A stretch of 47,782 bases of DNA from Lachnospiraceae bacterium. GTDB lineage: Bacteria > Bacillota > Clostridia > Lachnospirales > Lachnospiraceae. The stretch spans positions 1-47,782 of the forward strand of contig JAAWIS010000022.1 of NCBI GenBank assembly GCA_022796475.1, read 5' to 3'. Position numbers and translations under genes: made by a program. Position 1 is the first letter of the stretch; each line of letters begins with the position of its first letter. Shown here piece by piece: positions 18,508 through 27,863 of the stretch. The notes beneath the pieces were generated by a model. The model ran no database searches, was not told the DNA's origin, and saw nothing but the letters and a program-made list of their open reading frames with translations.

Positions 18508-18564
18508 TAAAAAACAAAAAATAGTGCATAACGACGGTTTTGATCCATTCATGTTATGCACTAT
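18508..18564 (-). terminator. Terminator of the lacI-type gene
   Basis: A perfect 12-bp inverted repeat (ATAGTGCATAAC at 18521-18532, complement at 18553-18564) has a 20-nt loop. On the minus strand it is followed by TTTTTGTTTTTT. It lies 85 bp past the stop at 18649. Confidence 0.8.
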
Positions 18565-18648
18565 TACTATTTATCTTTCCAATATTTTCTATATTTTTCG
18601 ATTTAGCAGGGATAACTTTTCTTTCTGCTCTCAATTAACTATGGAAAC

Positions 18649-19623
18649 TTACACAGTTCCACCCTCTTGTATGGAAACATCTATAATTTGTTCCATCTCC
18701 ACTTCTTTTCCATTCAGCAGATCCATCATGGTATCGACACAGTGTTTTGCCAGTGCCGGAACATTTTGTGCAACTGCAGTCAGCTCCGGGGTAAACAGTC
18801 TTGTCATATCCACAGCATCGTATCCTACGATGTGAAGATCCTGCGGAACCCGGATTCCTTTTTGAATTGCCATATTTAAACAGTACAAGGCTCCTACATC
18901 GGTAGTAAACACACCGTCAATATTCTGGTAAATATCCATGTATTTCATCATAAGGCGGCGATAATAGTCGTATTCCATCATGTTCCATGCCATTTCCACA
19001 GTGGTTACCGATGCCCCTCCCTCTTCCATCACCCTGATAAACTCAGTATGACGGTCATTTGAAGGCGTGTGTACCCGAAACGCGCCTCCAAACTGAAGGA
19101 CATTTTTGCAGCCTGCCCTTAAAAGAAGTTCTGCTGCCAGCCTTCCCCCTTTTTTATGATCAGAGTGAATCAGGGGAATGGAAGGACCCAAATCCCGATC
19201 CATCGCTACAATCGGCTTGTTTACATTTTGATAAGCATCGTTTTTCAGGGAGTGTGCTCCGGTTATAATCCCGTCCATTACATTTTCCTTCAGCATATCA
19301 ATAAAATCCTGCTCCCGGTTGCTGATCTCAATGGTATTGCAAATCAGCGCCTTATAGCCATGCTTGTATAATTCAATTTCCATATTTTTCAGTAATTTTC
19401 CAAAAAACGGATTTTCCATATCCGGGATCACAATTCCGATAATTCCAGTTCTGTTGCGGAACAAATTTTTAGCCAGCGCATTTGGTTTATAGTCCATTTC
19501 CCTGGCGGCTGCAAGAATCCGTTCTTTCGTTTCATCCGCCACATATCCCGTTCCATTCAGCGCTCTGGAAACCGTTCCAGCCCCTACTCCGGCCCGTTTT
19601 GCCACTTCCTTAATACTTGCCAC
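18649..19623 (-). CDS. LacI-family transcriptional repressor of the GH32 operon
   Basis: About 324 residues if started at the GTG at 19623, which gives the classic N-terminus MASIKEVAKRAGVGAGTVSRALNG. The frame extends eight codons to an ATG at 19647, but AGGAGG lies inside that extension, 12 nt before the GTG. The N-terminal helix-turn-helix with the hinge helix (KPNALAKNL) is followed by a periplasmic-binding-like effector domain (GIIGIVIPDMENPFFGKLL; VVAMDRD; VFTTDVGALYCLNMAIQ). It lies directly upstream of the GH32 gene and its operator, so it most likely represses that operon until the sugar or a derivative binds. Confidence 0.9.
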   Translation of the reverse strand: MASIKEVAKRAGVGAGTVSRALNGTGYVADETKERILAAAREMDYKPNALAKNLFRNRTGIIGIVIPDMENPFFGKLLKNMEIELYKHGYKALICNTIEISNREQDFIDMLKENVMDGIITGAHSLKNDAYQNVNKPIVAMDRDLGPSIPLIHSDHKKGGRLAAELLLRAGCKNVLQFGGAFRVHTPSNDRHTEFIRVMEEGGASVTTVEMAWNMMEYDYYRRLMMKYMDIYQNIDGVFTTDVGALYCLNMAIQKGIRVPQDLHIVGYDAVDMTRLFTPELTAVAQNVPALAKHCVDTMMDLLNGKEVEMEQIIDVSIQEGGTV

Positions 19624-19705
19624 TTTGCTGTAATTCCTCCTGATCATCCTTGAATCTTATCCGCTTCCCCGGGAAAGAAAGCATCTTAATTTGTTATTTC
19701 TTATT

Positions 19706-19734
19706 ATCTTAACAGCAATTTTTTTAAAATGCAA
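19706..19734 (-). promoter_or_regulatory. Promoter of the lacI-type gene
   Basis: Minus strand TTGCAT (19729-19734), 17-bp spacer, TAAGAT (19706-19711), about 80 bp before the start. Confidence 0.65.
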
Positions 19735-19830
19735 GGAAGAAGCTCCATGTTTGTTCCATATTTTCTATACACTTTTTCAATTTTATGAAACTTATCAAAA
19801 AACAGTTCCCTTTTTTTGTGAAATCTGCAA

Positions 19831-19871
19831 AGAAAAAAGGCTCCGGACATCTGCTTTTTTCTTCCGGAACC
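19831..19871 (-). terminator. Terminator of the HPr gene
   Basis: A 9-bp stem with one G-T pair (GGCTCCGGA at 19839-19847 and TCCGGAACC at 19863-19871) is followed on the minus strand by TTTTTTCTT. Confidence 0.8.
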
Positions 19872-19930
19872 TTTTCCTGTTTTTCTGAATTTATGCAATT
19901 TTTAGAATTCTCAGATAACAATCAAAGATA

Positions 19931-20197
19931 CTACTTCTCTCCTAATCCGTCCTCAATTGCCTTAGTTAAAGTCGCTAATGCATCGGCCTCATCCTCGCCG
20001 TCACAAATCAGATTAATTTCCGTTCCGCACTTAATTCCTGCTGCCATAACATTTAAAACACTCTTGGCAACAATCCGCTTCTCCCCGCACTCGATAATGA
20101 CATCACACTTAAACTTCATAGCAGTCTGGGAAAGCACTCCTGCTGGCCTTAAGTGAAGTCCGGATGGATTTACTACTGTTAATGTTTTGCTTACCAT
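19931..20197 (-). CDS. ptsH: HPr-family phosphocarrier protein
   Basis: 88 residues, the family's usual length. The active-site His15 lies in SGLHLRPAG and is phosphorylated by enzyme I. Ser46 lies in AKSVLNVMAAG, in the position used by HPr kinase for regulation. Some Clostridia carry extra HPr copies such as Crh-like proteins, but the retained His15 argues for a true phosphocarrier. It is monocistronic, with its own promoter and terminator, between two sugar clusters. No PTS permease is nearby. It probably feeds carbon catabolite control. Confidence 0.92.
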   Translation of the reverse strand: MVSKTLTVVNPSGLHLRPAGVLSQTAMKFKCDVIIECGEKRIVAKSVLNVMAAGIKCGTEINLICDGEDEADALATLTKAIEDGLGEK

Positions 20198-20217
20198 AGT
20201 TCACATCTCCTTATCTC

Positions 20218-20246
20218 ATTATATTATATCCCCAGGATTTTTACAA
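20218..20246 (-). promoter_or_regulatory. Promoter of the HPr gene
   Basis: Minus strand TTGTAA (20241-20246), 17-bp spacer, TATAAT (20218-20223), 20 bp before the start codon. Confidence 0.7.
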
Positions 20247-20338
20247 AATCTCCTACAGATCATTTTATTACAAATGGACAATGATGTCAAGAAGAATGCG
20301 GACTGTCACTCTGATTCTGTCACTGGATTCACGCCAAT

Positions 20339-22762
20339 TTACTCTTCACTGCACACCTCATTGAGCTTATCAATGGCCTTCTGCATCTCCTGCTTGGTCA
20401 CGTTGCCACCCAGAAGTGAGGTTACTACATTATATATCCCCATATAGTTTCCCTTTAACAGCGGCACCATAGTTTCTCTCTGATCTGCCCGCAGTACCTG
20501 CTTCTCTACCAGAAAATCCAAGTACAGCTCCTTCGCCTTTGGGTTTTCAAATACAGCAGCGTGCTGGCTGTCCAGGTAAAGCTTGCGGAATTTCTTTTTT
20601 GCCTGGATTACCTCCACCTTCACGCTGTCCCTCACATCGCCGGCGCTGGCGGCTGCCCAAATAATAAAGCTTCCTTCCTCTACCACCCAGTCCGATGCCT
20701 CCGGATCATAGTAAGCAAAGTCCCGGTATCCCAGGGTAAAGGACAGCTCCTTTGTTTCCCCTGGCTCCAGCATTACCTTTCTGAAAGCTTTCAGCTCTTT
20801 TTCCGGGCGGCACAGGCGGGAATGCTCATCCGTTACATAGATCTGAACCGTTTCTTTGCCCTTCACCGTTCCTGTATTGGTCACATCCAGATGAATTGTG
20901 ACACCTTCGCTGTCTTTAAACTGTGTTTTTTCTGCCCGCATATTCGAATAGGTGAAGGAAGTATAGCTAAGCCCGTGGCCAAAGGGGAAGAGAGGTTTTA
21001 TTTTCTTCTTCTCATAGTAGCGGTATCCCACAAAAATTCCCTCGCCATAAACGTGATGGCCGCACTCTCCCGGGAAATTCAAATATGTGCTGGTATCCTC
21101 CAGCCGCTTTGGAAAGGTCACCGGCAGTTTTCCAGAGGGATTCACCCTGCCAAACAGCACATTTGCCACTGCCTCCCCGGCAGTTTCTCCGGCCAGGAAT
21201 TGTTCTACCACTGCTCCGGCATTTTTCAGCCAGGGATCCATGGTCACTGCATCGCCATTGCTTAACACTACGATAATATTTTTCTGTACCTTAGCCGCCT
21301 CTTCAATCAGACGGATGTGAGAGGAGTCGATCTCCAAATGCTTCCGGTCAAATCCTTCCCGATCGTAGGCCACCCACAGGCCGGCAAAGATTACTGCTGC
21401 GTCTGCCTTTGCCGCCGTTTCCCGGGCTTCCCTTAACAGTTCTTCTGAAGTTTCATTTTTCAGCTCATATCCTTTGGCATAAGTGAGATGGATGAGTCCG
21501 TCTGCCAGGCGCTCCATCTCCTCATAGGGAGAGCTGATCCGGATGGGGTTAACCAGGGTGCAGCCTCCTCCCTGATACCGGGGTTCTTTGGCAAACGCCC
21601 CAAGAACTGCAATATTCTTATACTTTTCCTTTGTAATCGGAAGAAGCTCCCTGTCATTTTTTAGTAAGACGATAGACTCCTCTGCCACTTTTTCTGATAA
21701 TGCCCGGTGAGCTTCAAAATCTGCCTGATCCGTGAAATGTTCCTGCTCTTTGGCCTGGAAAATTAAGCGCAGAATCCGTTCCACACACCGATCCAGCACC
21801 TTCTCTGACAGGCTGCCATCCTGCACTGCTTCTATAATGGACTGATTATTCCGCTTATTTTCCGGCATATCCAAATCATTGCCAGCTTTCAGGGCTGTTA
21901 CACGGTCTTTCACACCGCCCCAGTCAGATACCACCACGCCCTCAAATCCCCATTCCTCACGCAGGATATGGGTAAGCAGCTCTTCATTTTCCGCCATTTG
22001 GACGCCATTTACCTTATTATAACTGGACATTACCGTCCAGGGTTTTGCCTGCTTAACTGCCATCTCAAAAGGAGCCAGGTAGATTTCCCTGAGAGCCCGC
22101 TCTTCCACATCAGAGCTCATGTTGATCCGAAGGGTTTCTGCATTATTGGCCGCAAAGTGCTTGATGCTGGTGCCTGTTCCCGTTTCCTGAACTCCTTTGA
22201 TCAAGCTTTCTGCAATGGCTCCGGTAAGATAAGGATCCTCAGAATAGTATTCGTAACCCCGGCCGCCAAGGGGGCTTCTCTTAATATTGATTCCTGGAGC
22301 CAGCAAAAGATTTACTTTAAAATACTGGCACTCTTCCCCCAAAGCCTTTCCCATGTCCTTCACCAGCTCCTGATTCCAGGTAGCGGCCAAACAGGCGCCG
22401 GAAGGATAGCAAACTGCTTCATATTGATTGGTAATAGTAGGGGAATTCTGGGTCAGATCCGTTACCTTTAAGAAATCGGAGGTATCCTGCTTCCGCTCCT
22501 GATTCACTGGCTTCATAATCCGCACTCCATTGGAGCCGTCTGCCATCCAGATCGACGGAATGCCCTTCTCCTCTATGGGTCTGGTCTGCCACAGTCCCAG
22601 GCCAGAACACAGAGAAGCCTTTTCCTTTAGGGTTAACTCCTTCATGGCCTTTTCTACTTTCTCATTGATCCCTTTTTGGTCATTAAAATCCGCACCAAAC
22701 ATTTTTTCGTTGCCTGTCATTTTATCACTCATCCTCCTGCTTTCAATCATTTTTTCGTCCAT
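20339..22762 (-). CDS. Glycoside hydrolase family 3 beta-glycosidase
   Basis: 807 residues, cytoplasmic (no signal peptide). The GH3 N-terminal barrel begins near residue 35. KHFAANN (201-207) binds substrate, and GVVVSDWGG (275-283) carries the nucleophile Asp280. The second alpha/beta domain (VLGAFAKEPRYQGGGCTLVNP; IIVVLSNGDAVTM) supplies the general acid, and the C-terminal third has a fibronectin-III-like fold (FGHGLSYTSFTYSN onward). Family members cleave beta-glucosides, xylosides or similar. The start is uncertain: Met1 has only AGG 7 nt upstream, and AGGAGG lies just before Met11 and 12 nt before Met15. It is the last gene of the transporter operon, 8 bp after a permease, so it should act on the imported oligosaccharide. 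Confidence 0.9.
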   Translation of the reverse strand: MDEKMIESRRMSDKMTGNEKMFGADFNDQKGINEKVEKAMKELTLKEKASLCSGLGLWQTRPIEEKGIPSIWMADGSNGVRIMKPVNQERKQDTSDFLKVTDLTQNSPTITNQYEAVCYPSGACLAATWNQELVKDMGKALGEECQYFKVNLLLAPGINIKRSPLGGRGYEYYSEDPYLTGAIAESLIKGVQETGTGTSIKHFAANNAETLRINMSSDVEERALREIYLAPFEMAVKQAKPWTVMSSYNKVNGVQMAENEELLTHILREEWGFEGVVVSDWGGVKDRVTALKAGNDLDMPENKRNNQSIIEAVQDGSLSEKVLDRCVERILRLIFQAKEQEHFTDQADFEAHRALSEKVAEESIVLLKNDRELLPITKEKYKNIAVLGAFAKEPRYQGGGCTLVNPIRISSPYEEMERLADGLIHLTYAKGYELKNETSEELLREARETAAKADAAVIFAGLWVAYDREGFDRKHLEIDSSHIRLIEEAAKVQKNIIVVLSNGDAVTMDPWLKNAGAVVEQFLAGETAGEAVANVLFGRVNPSGKLPVTFPKRLEDTSTYLNFPGECGHHVYGEGIFVGYRYYEKKKIKPLFPFGHGLSYTSFTYSNMRAEKTQFKDSEGVTIHLDVTNTGTVKGKETVQIYVTDEHSRLCRPEKELKAFRKVMLEPGETKELSFTLGYRDFAYYDPEASDWVVEEGSFIIWAAASAGDVRDSVKVEVIQAKKKFRKLYLDSQHAAVFENPKAKELYLDFLVEKQVLRADQRETMVPLLKGNYMGIYNVVTSLLGGNVTKQEMQKAIDKLNEVCSEE

Positions 22763-22770
22763 ATCTCATC

Positions 22771-23604
22771 CTATCCCTTGACGCCGCTGGATGCAAAGCT
22801 CTCAATAAAGTATTTCTGGGTAAATAGAAATAGCAGAATCAGCGGAGCCAGAGCCAAGGTACATCCTGCCATAATCAGGGCATAGTGGGTGCTTTGAGCC
22901 TGCTGGAACCGCTGCAGTCCCACAGTAAGCGTTAAAAGCTCCTCCTTATTGCAATAGATCAAAGGATTTATGTAATCATTCCAGGTCCAGGTAAAGGAAA
23001 ACAGCAGCAGCGTAACAAAACCTGATTTGGTAAGAGGCAGCATAATCTGCCAGAAAATCCGGAAATGTCCTGCCCCGTCAATTTGAGCTGCCTCCGTCAG
23101 TTCATAGGGAATCCCTTCATAGTACTGCCGCATCAAAAAGGTATTAAAAGCAGAGAAGATGCCAGGGAGAATCAACGCATAAAAGGTATTATTTAAATGC
23201 ATCTGTCCGAAATAAATATACTTAGGCAGCAGTGTTACCTGAACCGGAACCATCAGAGTAGCCAAGTACACCCCAAACAGCAGATTCTTCCCTCTGAATT
23301 TCAGCCGGGCAAATCCGTAGGCTGCTGTGGTAGAGAGAAATATAGTTCCAGCCAAAGTAATGCCGGTAACAATCAAGCTATTGCGGTAATAGTTAGGAAA
23401 ATCACTTTTCAGCCACACAGTAGCATAGTTATTCCAGTTCACTGTTCTTGGAATCAGCCGGATGGGAAATTCCATCACATCCACCTCATTTTTAAAGGAA
23501 GCGGATACCATCCACAGGAAAGGAAAAATACAGGCCAGGGCCAAAGCTCCCACCAGCAGCGTGGCTATGCATTTCAGCACTATGGTTTTTACTTTTGTTT
23601 CCAT
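22771..23604 (-). CDS. Sugar ABC transporter permease, MalG/CUT1 type
   Basis: 277 residues with six membrane segments, an EAA loop (LTEAAQIDGAGHFRIFWQIMLP) and a C-terminus …SFASSGVKG. It is the second permease of the YesMN-linked transporter. Spacing is 10 bp to the upstream permease and 8 bp to the GH3 gene, which indicates one transcript. Confidence 0.92.
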   Translation of the reverse strand: METKVKTIVLKCIATLLVGALALACIFPFLWMVSASFKNEVDVMEFPIRLIPRTVNWNNYATVWLKSDFPNYYRNSLIVTGITLAGTIFLSTTAAYGFARLKFRGKNLLFGVYLATLMVPVQVTLLPKYIYFGQMHLNNTFYALILPGIFSAFNTFLMRQYYEGIPYELTEAAQIDGAGHFRIFWQIMLPLTKSGFVTLLLFSFTWTWNDYINPLIYCNKEELLTLTVGLQRFQQAQSTHYALIMAGCTLALAPLILLFLFTQKYFIESFASSGVKG

Positions 23605-23614
23605 ATTTCCCCTC

Positions 23615-24520
23615 CTACAGTGTATATTTTTCTTTCAGCTTCACCTGTACGGCAGAAACTGCCATAATAATCACAAACAGCAGAACTGCTACTGCTGATG
23701 CGTAGCCGATATTATGCTCCCGGAAGGCATAGTGATAGATACAGTAAACTAATACGTTTGTAGCATATCCCGGGCCGCCCTCAGTAAGCACATTGATCTG
23801 GTCAAACACCTTGAAGGAATTGATGGTAGCCAGGATGGATACAAAAAGGATGTGAGAAGCCAGCAGGGGGATGGTGATACGGAAAAATGACTGTAATCCA
23901 TTGGCGCCATCTACCCGGGCCGACTCATAAACCTCCTTGGACAGCCCCTGGAGGGCCGCCAGGAAAAGAATCATATAATATCCTGCATCATGCCATATGG
24001 ACATAAGGATGATCCCTGCCAAAGCAGAATTACTCTTAGTAAACCATCCGGGAAGTGATTTCACTCCCAAGGCGGCCAGCACAGAATTCACCGGGCCGCC
24101 TTCCGGGTTTAAAAGAATCAGCCATACATAGGCCACGGAAACCATGGCGGAGATATAGGGCATAAAGCACATCAGCCGCAAAGGCACCTTGCAGAATACA
24201 TAGTTATTTAAAAGCACCGCAATCACCAGAGCCAGGCTCACCGAGATGGGCACATAGGCGATGGTATAGATCAGATTATTAACCAGCGCAGTTTTCAGAC
24301 GCTCATCGGATATCATCTGTCCAAAGTTTTCCAGCCCGGCAAACTCAATTGCCGACAGGCCCTGCATCGGGTTCCATTTGGTAAATCCCAGTACCAGGGA
24401 AAACAGGATGGGAAGTGCCACAAAGATCAGGATTCCGATAAAATTTGGGATGACAAACAGATATCCGGCCCGCTCCTCCTGCAACTGTCTTCTGGACAGC
24501 TTCTGTTTCCTTTCTCTCAT
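23615..24520 (-). CDS. Sugar ABC transporter permease, MalF/CUT1 type
   Basis: 301 residues with a basic N-terminus, six membrane segments and an EAA loop (VYESARVDGANGLQSFFRITIP). It pairs with the downstream permease. No ATPase gene accompanies them, as is common for CUT1 systems that share one multitask ATPase. Confidence 0.92.
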   Translation of the reverse strand: MRERKQKLSRRQLQEERAGYLFVIPNFIGILIFVALPILFSLVLGFTKWNPMQGLSAIEFAGLENFGQMISDERLKTALVNNLIYTIAYVPISVSLALVIAVLLNNYVFCKVPLRLMCFMPYISAMVSVAYVWLILLNPEGGPVNSVLAALGVKSLPGWFTKSNSALAGIILMSIWHDAGYYMILFLAALQGLSKEVYESARVDGANGLQSFFRITIPLLASHILFVSILATINSFKVFDQINVLTEGGPGYATNVLVYCIYHYAFREHNIGYASAVAVLLFVIIMAVSAVQVKLKEKYTL

Positions 24521-24544
24521 GCTTATGTCCTGTCCCTTCCCTTA

Positions 24545-25915
24545 TTATTCCTCATTGGCAATGGCTTCATTGGTAATTTTCTCAATCTCCGCCAAAACCT
24601 GGTCTGCTGATTTTTCTCCGTTAAAATACAACTGGGTCTGTTCCTGCATAGACTGCTGGTATTCTGCCGCCGCCAATCCAGTTGGCTTCTGGCTTACTGC
24701 TGCCATATCTTCAAACAGCACCCGTACATCTTCTATCTCTAATCCGGATCCCTCAATAAAGTTTTGAATCAGGCTGTCATTATATGCCAGCTTGTAGGAA
24801 GGATAATTTCCAGTCCCGGCGATCCGGGCTGCTCCTTCCTCTACCATGTAACGGATAAACTGCCATGCTTCTTCTTTATGTTCAGAATTTGCCGGAATCG
24901 CCAGGATGGTAGCTGCTACGCTAAAATTATTCCTGCTCTCTACTGTTTCATCAAACCTGGGAATCGGCGCCACGCCAATAGAAAAATCGTGAGGATAATT
25001 TTCCTGATCCTTGATATTTTGGACAATCCAGGAACCTGCCTGAACCATAGCACATTTGCCTCCTAAGAATGCAGAGGCCTGGCTGGCCTTTGTGGCAATA
25101 ATCTGGCTGAAGGAAAGCTGATATCCCAGGTCGTCCATTTCCTTCCTCCGCTCCAGGGAAGTCTTAAAGCCGTCTGCCATAATATTGCATTTTCCATCCT
25201 CTGTGTACCAGGGAGATACCTCATTGCCTACCGGCGCCCACTGTCCGTTAAATGTGTGGGTGTAAGTTCCATAAATCTTAGAATCCCCCTGGCCGCTGGT
25301 AAGCTTCCTGGCAGTTTCCATATATTCTTCCCAAGTCCAGGACCCGTCCGGATAATCCAGACCGGCAGCATCAAACATATCCTTATTGTACCAAATTCCC
25401 TCTACTGTGGACCGAAGGGGATAGCCGTAGATCACGCCGCCGTAGCTGGCATACGTTAAAATATCACCAAAATTCTTTGTCATATCAATGCCGTCCCTTT
25501 GGATAAATTCATCTAACGGCGCATACATTCCATTCTTCATACGCAGCATTTGCTCCCCGTCAGAGCCTGGCATAACATCAATCTCTCCGCCGCCCATAGC
25601 CAGAATATCAAGCTGGGTCAGCTTATCCGACCCATTGTCCGGGATAGCGTGATACTTCACCTCAATGTCCGGACTAGACGCATTAAAATCATCTATAATC
25701 GTCATATCCATAGGAGCCCAGTCATAGTAGTGGATTACTGTCTTTTCCCCAGAAGAAGCGGCTTCCTTGGCTCCCTCATCAGAAGATTCTGATCCTTTCT
25801 CTGCCTGGCTGGTTTCTCCAGAGCCTCCATTACCGGTCGCCCCCCCGCCTTGACATCCGGAAAGCATACTGGCCCCAAGAGCAGCTGTCAATGTAATAGC
25901 TAAAATTTTTTTCAT
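24545..25915 (-). CDS. Sugar-binding lipoprotein of an ABC transporter (family 1)
   Basis: 456 residues. The signal peptide ends in the lipobox LSGC (Cys21). A Gly/Ser/Glu-rich linker precedes the binding fold (VIHYYDWAPMDMTIIDDFNA; GVIYGYPLRSTVEGIWYNKDMFDAAGLDYPDG). GGAGG precedes the ATG, and the gene has its own promoter behind the sensor kinase gene. Ligand unknown; the GH3 partner suggests a beta-linked oligosaccharide. Confidence 0.92.
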   Translation of the reverse strand: MKKILAITLTAALGASMLSGCQGGGATGNGGSGETSQAEKGSESSDEGAKEAASSGEKTVIHYYDWAPMDMTIIDDFNASSPDIEVKYHAIPDNGSDKLTQLDILAMGGGEIDVMPGSDGEQMLRMKNGMYAPLDEFIQRDGIDMTKNFGDILTYASYGGVIYGYPLRSTVEGIWYNKDMFDAAGLDYPDGSWTWEEYMETARKLTSGQGDSKIYGTYTHTFNGQWAPVGNEVSPWYTEDGKCNIMADGFKTSLERRKEMDDLGYQLSFSQIIATKASQASAFLGGKCAMVQAGSWIVQNIKDQENYPHDFSIGVAPIPRFDETVESRNNFSVAATILAIPANSEHKEEAWQFIRYMVEEGAARIAGTGNYPSYKLAYNDSLIQNFIEGSGLEIEDVRVLFEDMAAVSQKPTGLAAAEYQQSMQEQTQLYFNGEKSADQVLAEIEKITNEAIANEE

Positions 25916-25953
25916 TTTTACTCCTCCTTTGACTTCCTTTGTCTTATATCTTT

Positions 25954-25981
25954 ATTATAACTGCACAAATTTTTTCCACAA
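25954..25981 (-). promoter_or_regulatory. Promoter of the binding protein-permease-GH3 operon
   Basis: Minus strand TTGTGG (25976-25981), 16-bp spacer, TATAAT (25954-25959). The poor -35 box fits a promoter that needs an activator, presumably the YesN-type regulator encoded just upstream. Confidence 0.6.
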
Positions 25982-26033
25982 GGAGGCTGATTTTATATAT
26001 GTTCTGCTTTTTTCATCACATAATAAAATTATT

Positions 26034-27863
26034 TCAGATTTCTTCTGTTTTTTTTAGAGGAAAGGTAATGATAATCTCTGTCCCCTCTCCTAGCTGACTA
26101 AAAATTTCCAGACTGCAGGCTTCCCGGTAACACAGGTACAGGCGGCGCATAACATTATAAAGGCCTATGGACTTGGTTTCCTTATACTCTGTTTCTCTGG
26201 CATCCCACATCTGCCGCAAATAAGAAAGTTCTTCCTCCGCCATGCCTCTTCCCGTATCCTTCACCGAAATCACCAGATCCCCTTCCTCCCTGCAGCACCA
26301 GATCCGAATGGTTTCACTAATATTTTCTACCTCCAGTCCGTGTTTGATGGAATTTTCTACCAGGGGCTGAAGGATCAGATTCATCACCTGGCAGGAATAC
26401 AGTTCCTCCTCCACATCCACCACACAGGTCAGACGAGAACCGAATCGGAGTTTGGACAGAGCAATATACTGTTTAATGTTGTCCAGTTCTGCCTTTAAGC
26501 TGGTAAATCCCTCCTTATTCTCCGTATTGGAGCGAAAGAATTTTCCCAAAATCCGAATCATCTCTGCCACTTCCCGATTTCCATCCATCTGAGCCTTCCA
26601 GTTGATGCAGTCCAGGGTATTATAGAGGAAATGGGGATTGATCTGCATCTGCAGGGCCTGAATCTGGCTTTCTTTCATACTCAGAACCAGCTCCTGATGG
26701 ATTAATTTATTTTCGTACACCTGATTTGCCAGATCGTGGATCTTCTCCATTGTGTGGTTAAAGGACTGGTATAGATTAGAAAATTCTGTAATCCTGCTGT
26801 TCTCCTGAATAATCACATTACTGTGCCTTGCCTGCTTAAAATGCTCCACCAGAACTTTTACCGGAACCCCAATGTTGTGGGACAGCATCAGCCCAATCAT
26901 GGTAAATGCCAGAATTAAAATCAGGCTGAGAATCAGGCAGACGCTAAATACAATGCCGCCTTCTCTGGTAATCTCGGAACGCTTGGTAAGACAGACATAG
27001 TTCCAGCCCCGATCCTTAATCCGCTTCTCTGTCATCACATATTCTGCCCCATCCATAAAGATATAGCCATCTGTCCCTTCCTGGAAGAAAAATGCTTCTC
27101 CTACCAGCTCTTTCCTCTGACAACTGATGATCCGGTCATTTTCATCCAAAAGAAAAAAGCGCTTGGTATATACATCCACATCATCTGCCACAATGTCAGA
27201 AAACATTTCCGCATCGATGCAGACCATAAGATATCCAAGAGCTTTTCCCACAGTCATAATCTCATCTAATGTATTGTTTCTGCCGCTCTGTGCGGAAAAG
27301 ATTTTCCGTACAATGGGGATCGTCATTACCTTGGCAGTGGAGGTGCTGTTGGTATCATAACCCATAGGTAGCCACAGGCTTTTTCCATAGGAATTCTCTA
27401 TCTGAGGAAACCATTCATAATCGGAAATCCGCACATTTTGATCAAAGGGTTCTTTGCTGCCGATAACCTCCCCATCGTTTGAAAAAAGCACCACATTCAC
27501 GCAGTCGTACAGCGCCCGGTTTGGACGGCTGTTATAAAACAGACTGCTGTTTACGCCAATGCGAACCTGGTCTAAGTCCATGGGTTCTCCTCTGCCATAC
27601 TCATAGGCGATAAGGATGGACTGGATGTCGCCGTCAAAAGCCAGGGCAGCAGAAATATTTTCCGCCTGGCCGCTTAAATAGTCCGTTGTCTTGCACAACT
27701 GAGATACCAGCCAGGCATCTCCCTCCTGAACTCTTTCCCTGGCATTTTTCACAATTCTGGAATAAATACCCAATCCAGACAGACAGATCGTGGTTATAAT
27801 GGCAGCGATAAAGATCAGGAGCAGATATACCTTCAGTGAAAGTTTCTTTCCCTTTTTGTTCAC
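26034..27863 (-). CDS. YesM-type sensor histidine kinase
   Basis: About 609 residues from the GTG at 27863, which has AAAGGAGG 4 nt upstream and overlaps the regulator stop by 4 nt; the frame to 27911 is inside the regulator gene. A membrane segment near the start, a large extracytoplasmic domain (about 35-290), a second membrane segment (VFSVCLILSLILILAFTMIGLML) and a HAMP linker follow in order. The phospho-acceptor His lies in INPHFLYNTLDCINW (about residue 410). The ATP-binding region has VENSIKHG and DTGRGM. Such kinases sense extracellular sugars or their binding proteins and phosphorylate a YesN-type regulator. A frame in the N-terminal part contains a dCache-like extracellular region by position only; I did not confirm that fold. 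Confidence 0.92.
   Translation of the reverse strand: MNKKGKKLSLKVYLLLIFIAAIITTICLSGLGIYSRIVKNARERVQEGDAWLVSQLCKTTDYLSGQAENISAALAFDGDIQSILIAYEYGRGEPMDLDQVRIGVNSSLFYNSRPNRALYDCVNVVLFSNDGEVIGSKEPFDQNVRISDYEWFPQIENSYGKSLWLPMGYDTNSTSTAKVMTIPIVRKIFSAQSGRNNTLDEIMTVGKALGYLMVCIDAEMFSDIVADDVDVYTKRFFLLDENDRIISCQRKELVGEAFFFQEGTDGYIFMDGAEYVMTEKRIKDRGWNYVCLTKRSEITREGGIVFSVCLILSLILILAFTMIGLMLSHNIGVPVKVLVEHFKQARHSNVIIQENSRITEFSNLYQSFNHTMEKIHDLANQVYENKLIHQELVLSMKESQIQALQMQINPHFLYNTLDCINWKAQMDGNREVAEMIRILGKFFRSNTENKEGFTSLKAELDNIKQYIALSKLRFGSRLTCVVDVEEELYSCQVMNLILQPLVENSIKHGLEVENISETIRIWCCREEGDLVISVKDTGRGMAEEELSYLRQMWDARETEYKETKSIGLYNVMRRLYLCYREACSLEIFSQLGEGTEIIITFPLKKTEEI

Noticed and set aside
19785-20156. 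123-codon plus-strand ORF
   Set aside because: It runs opposite HPr and through its terminator; HPr motifs on the minus strand are decisive.
20561-21265. 234-codon plus-strand ORF
   Set aside because: It lies wholly opposite the GH3 gene, lacks a ribosome site and shows no domain; a shadow frame.
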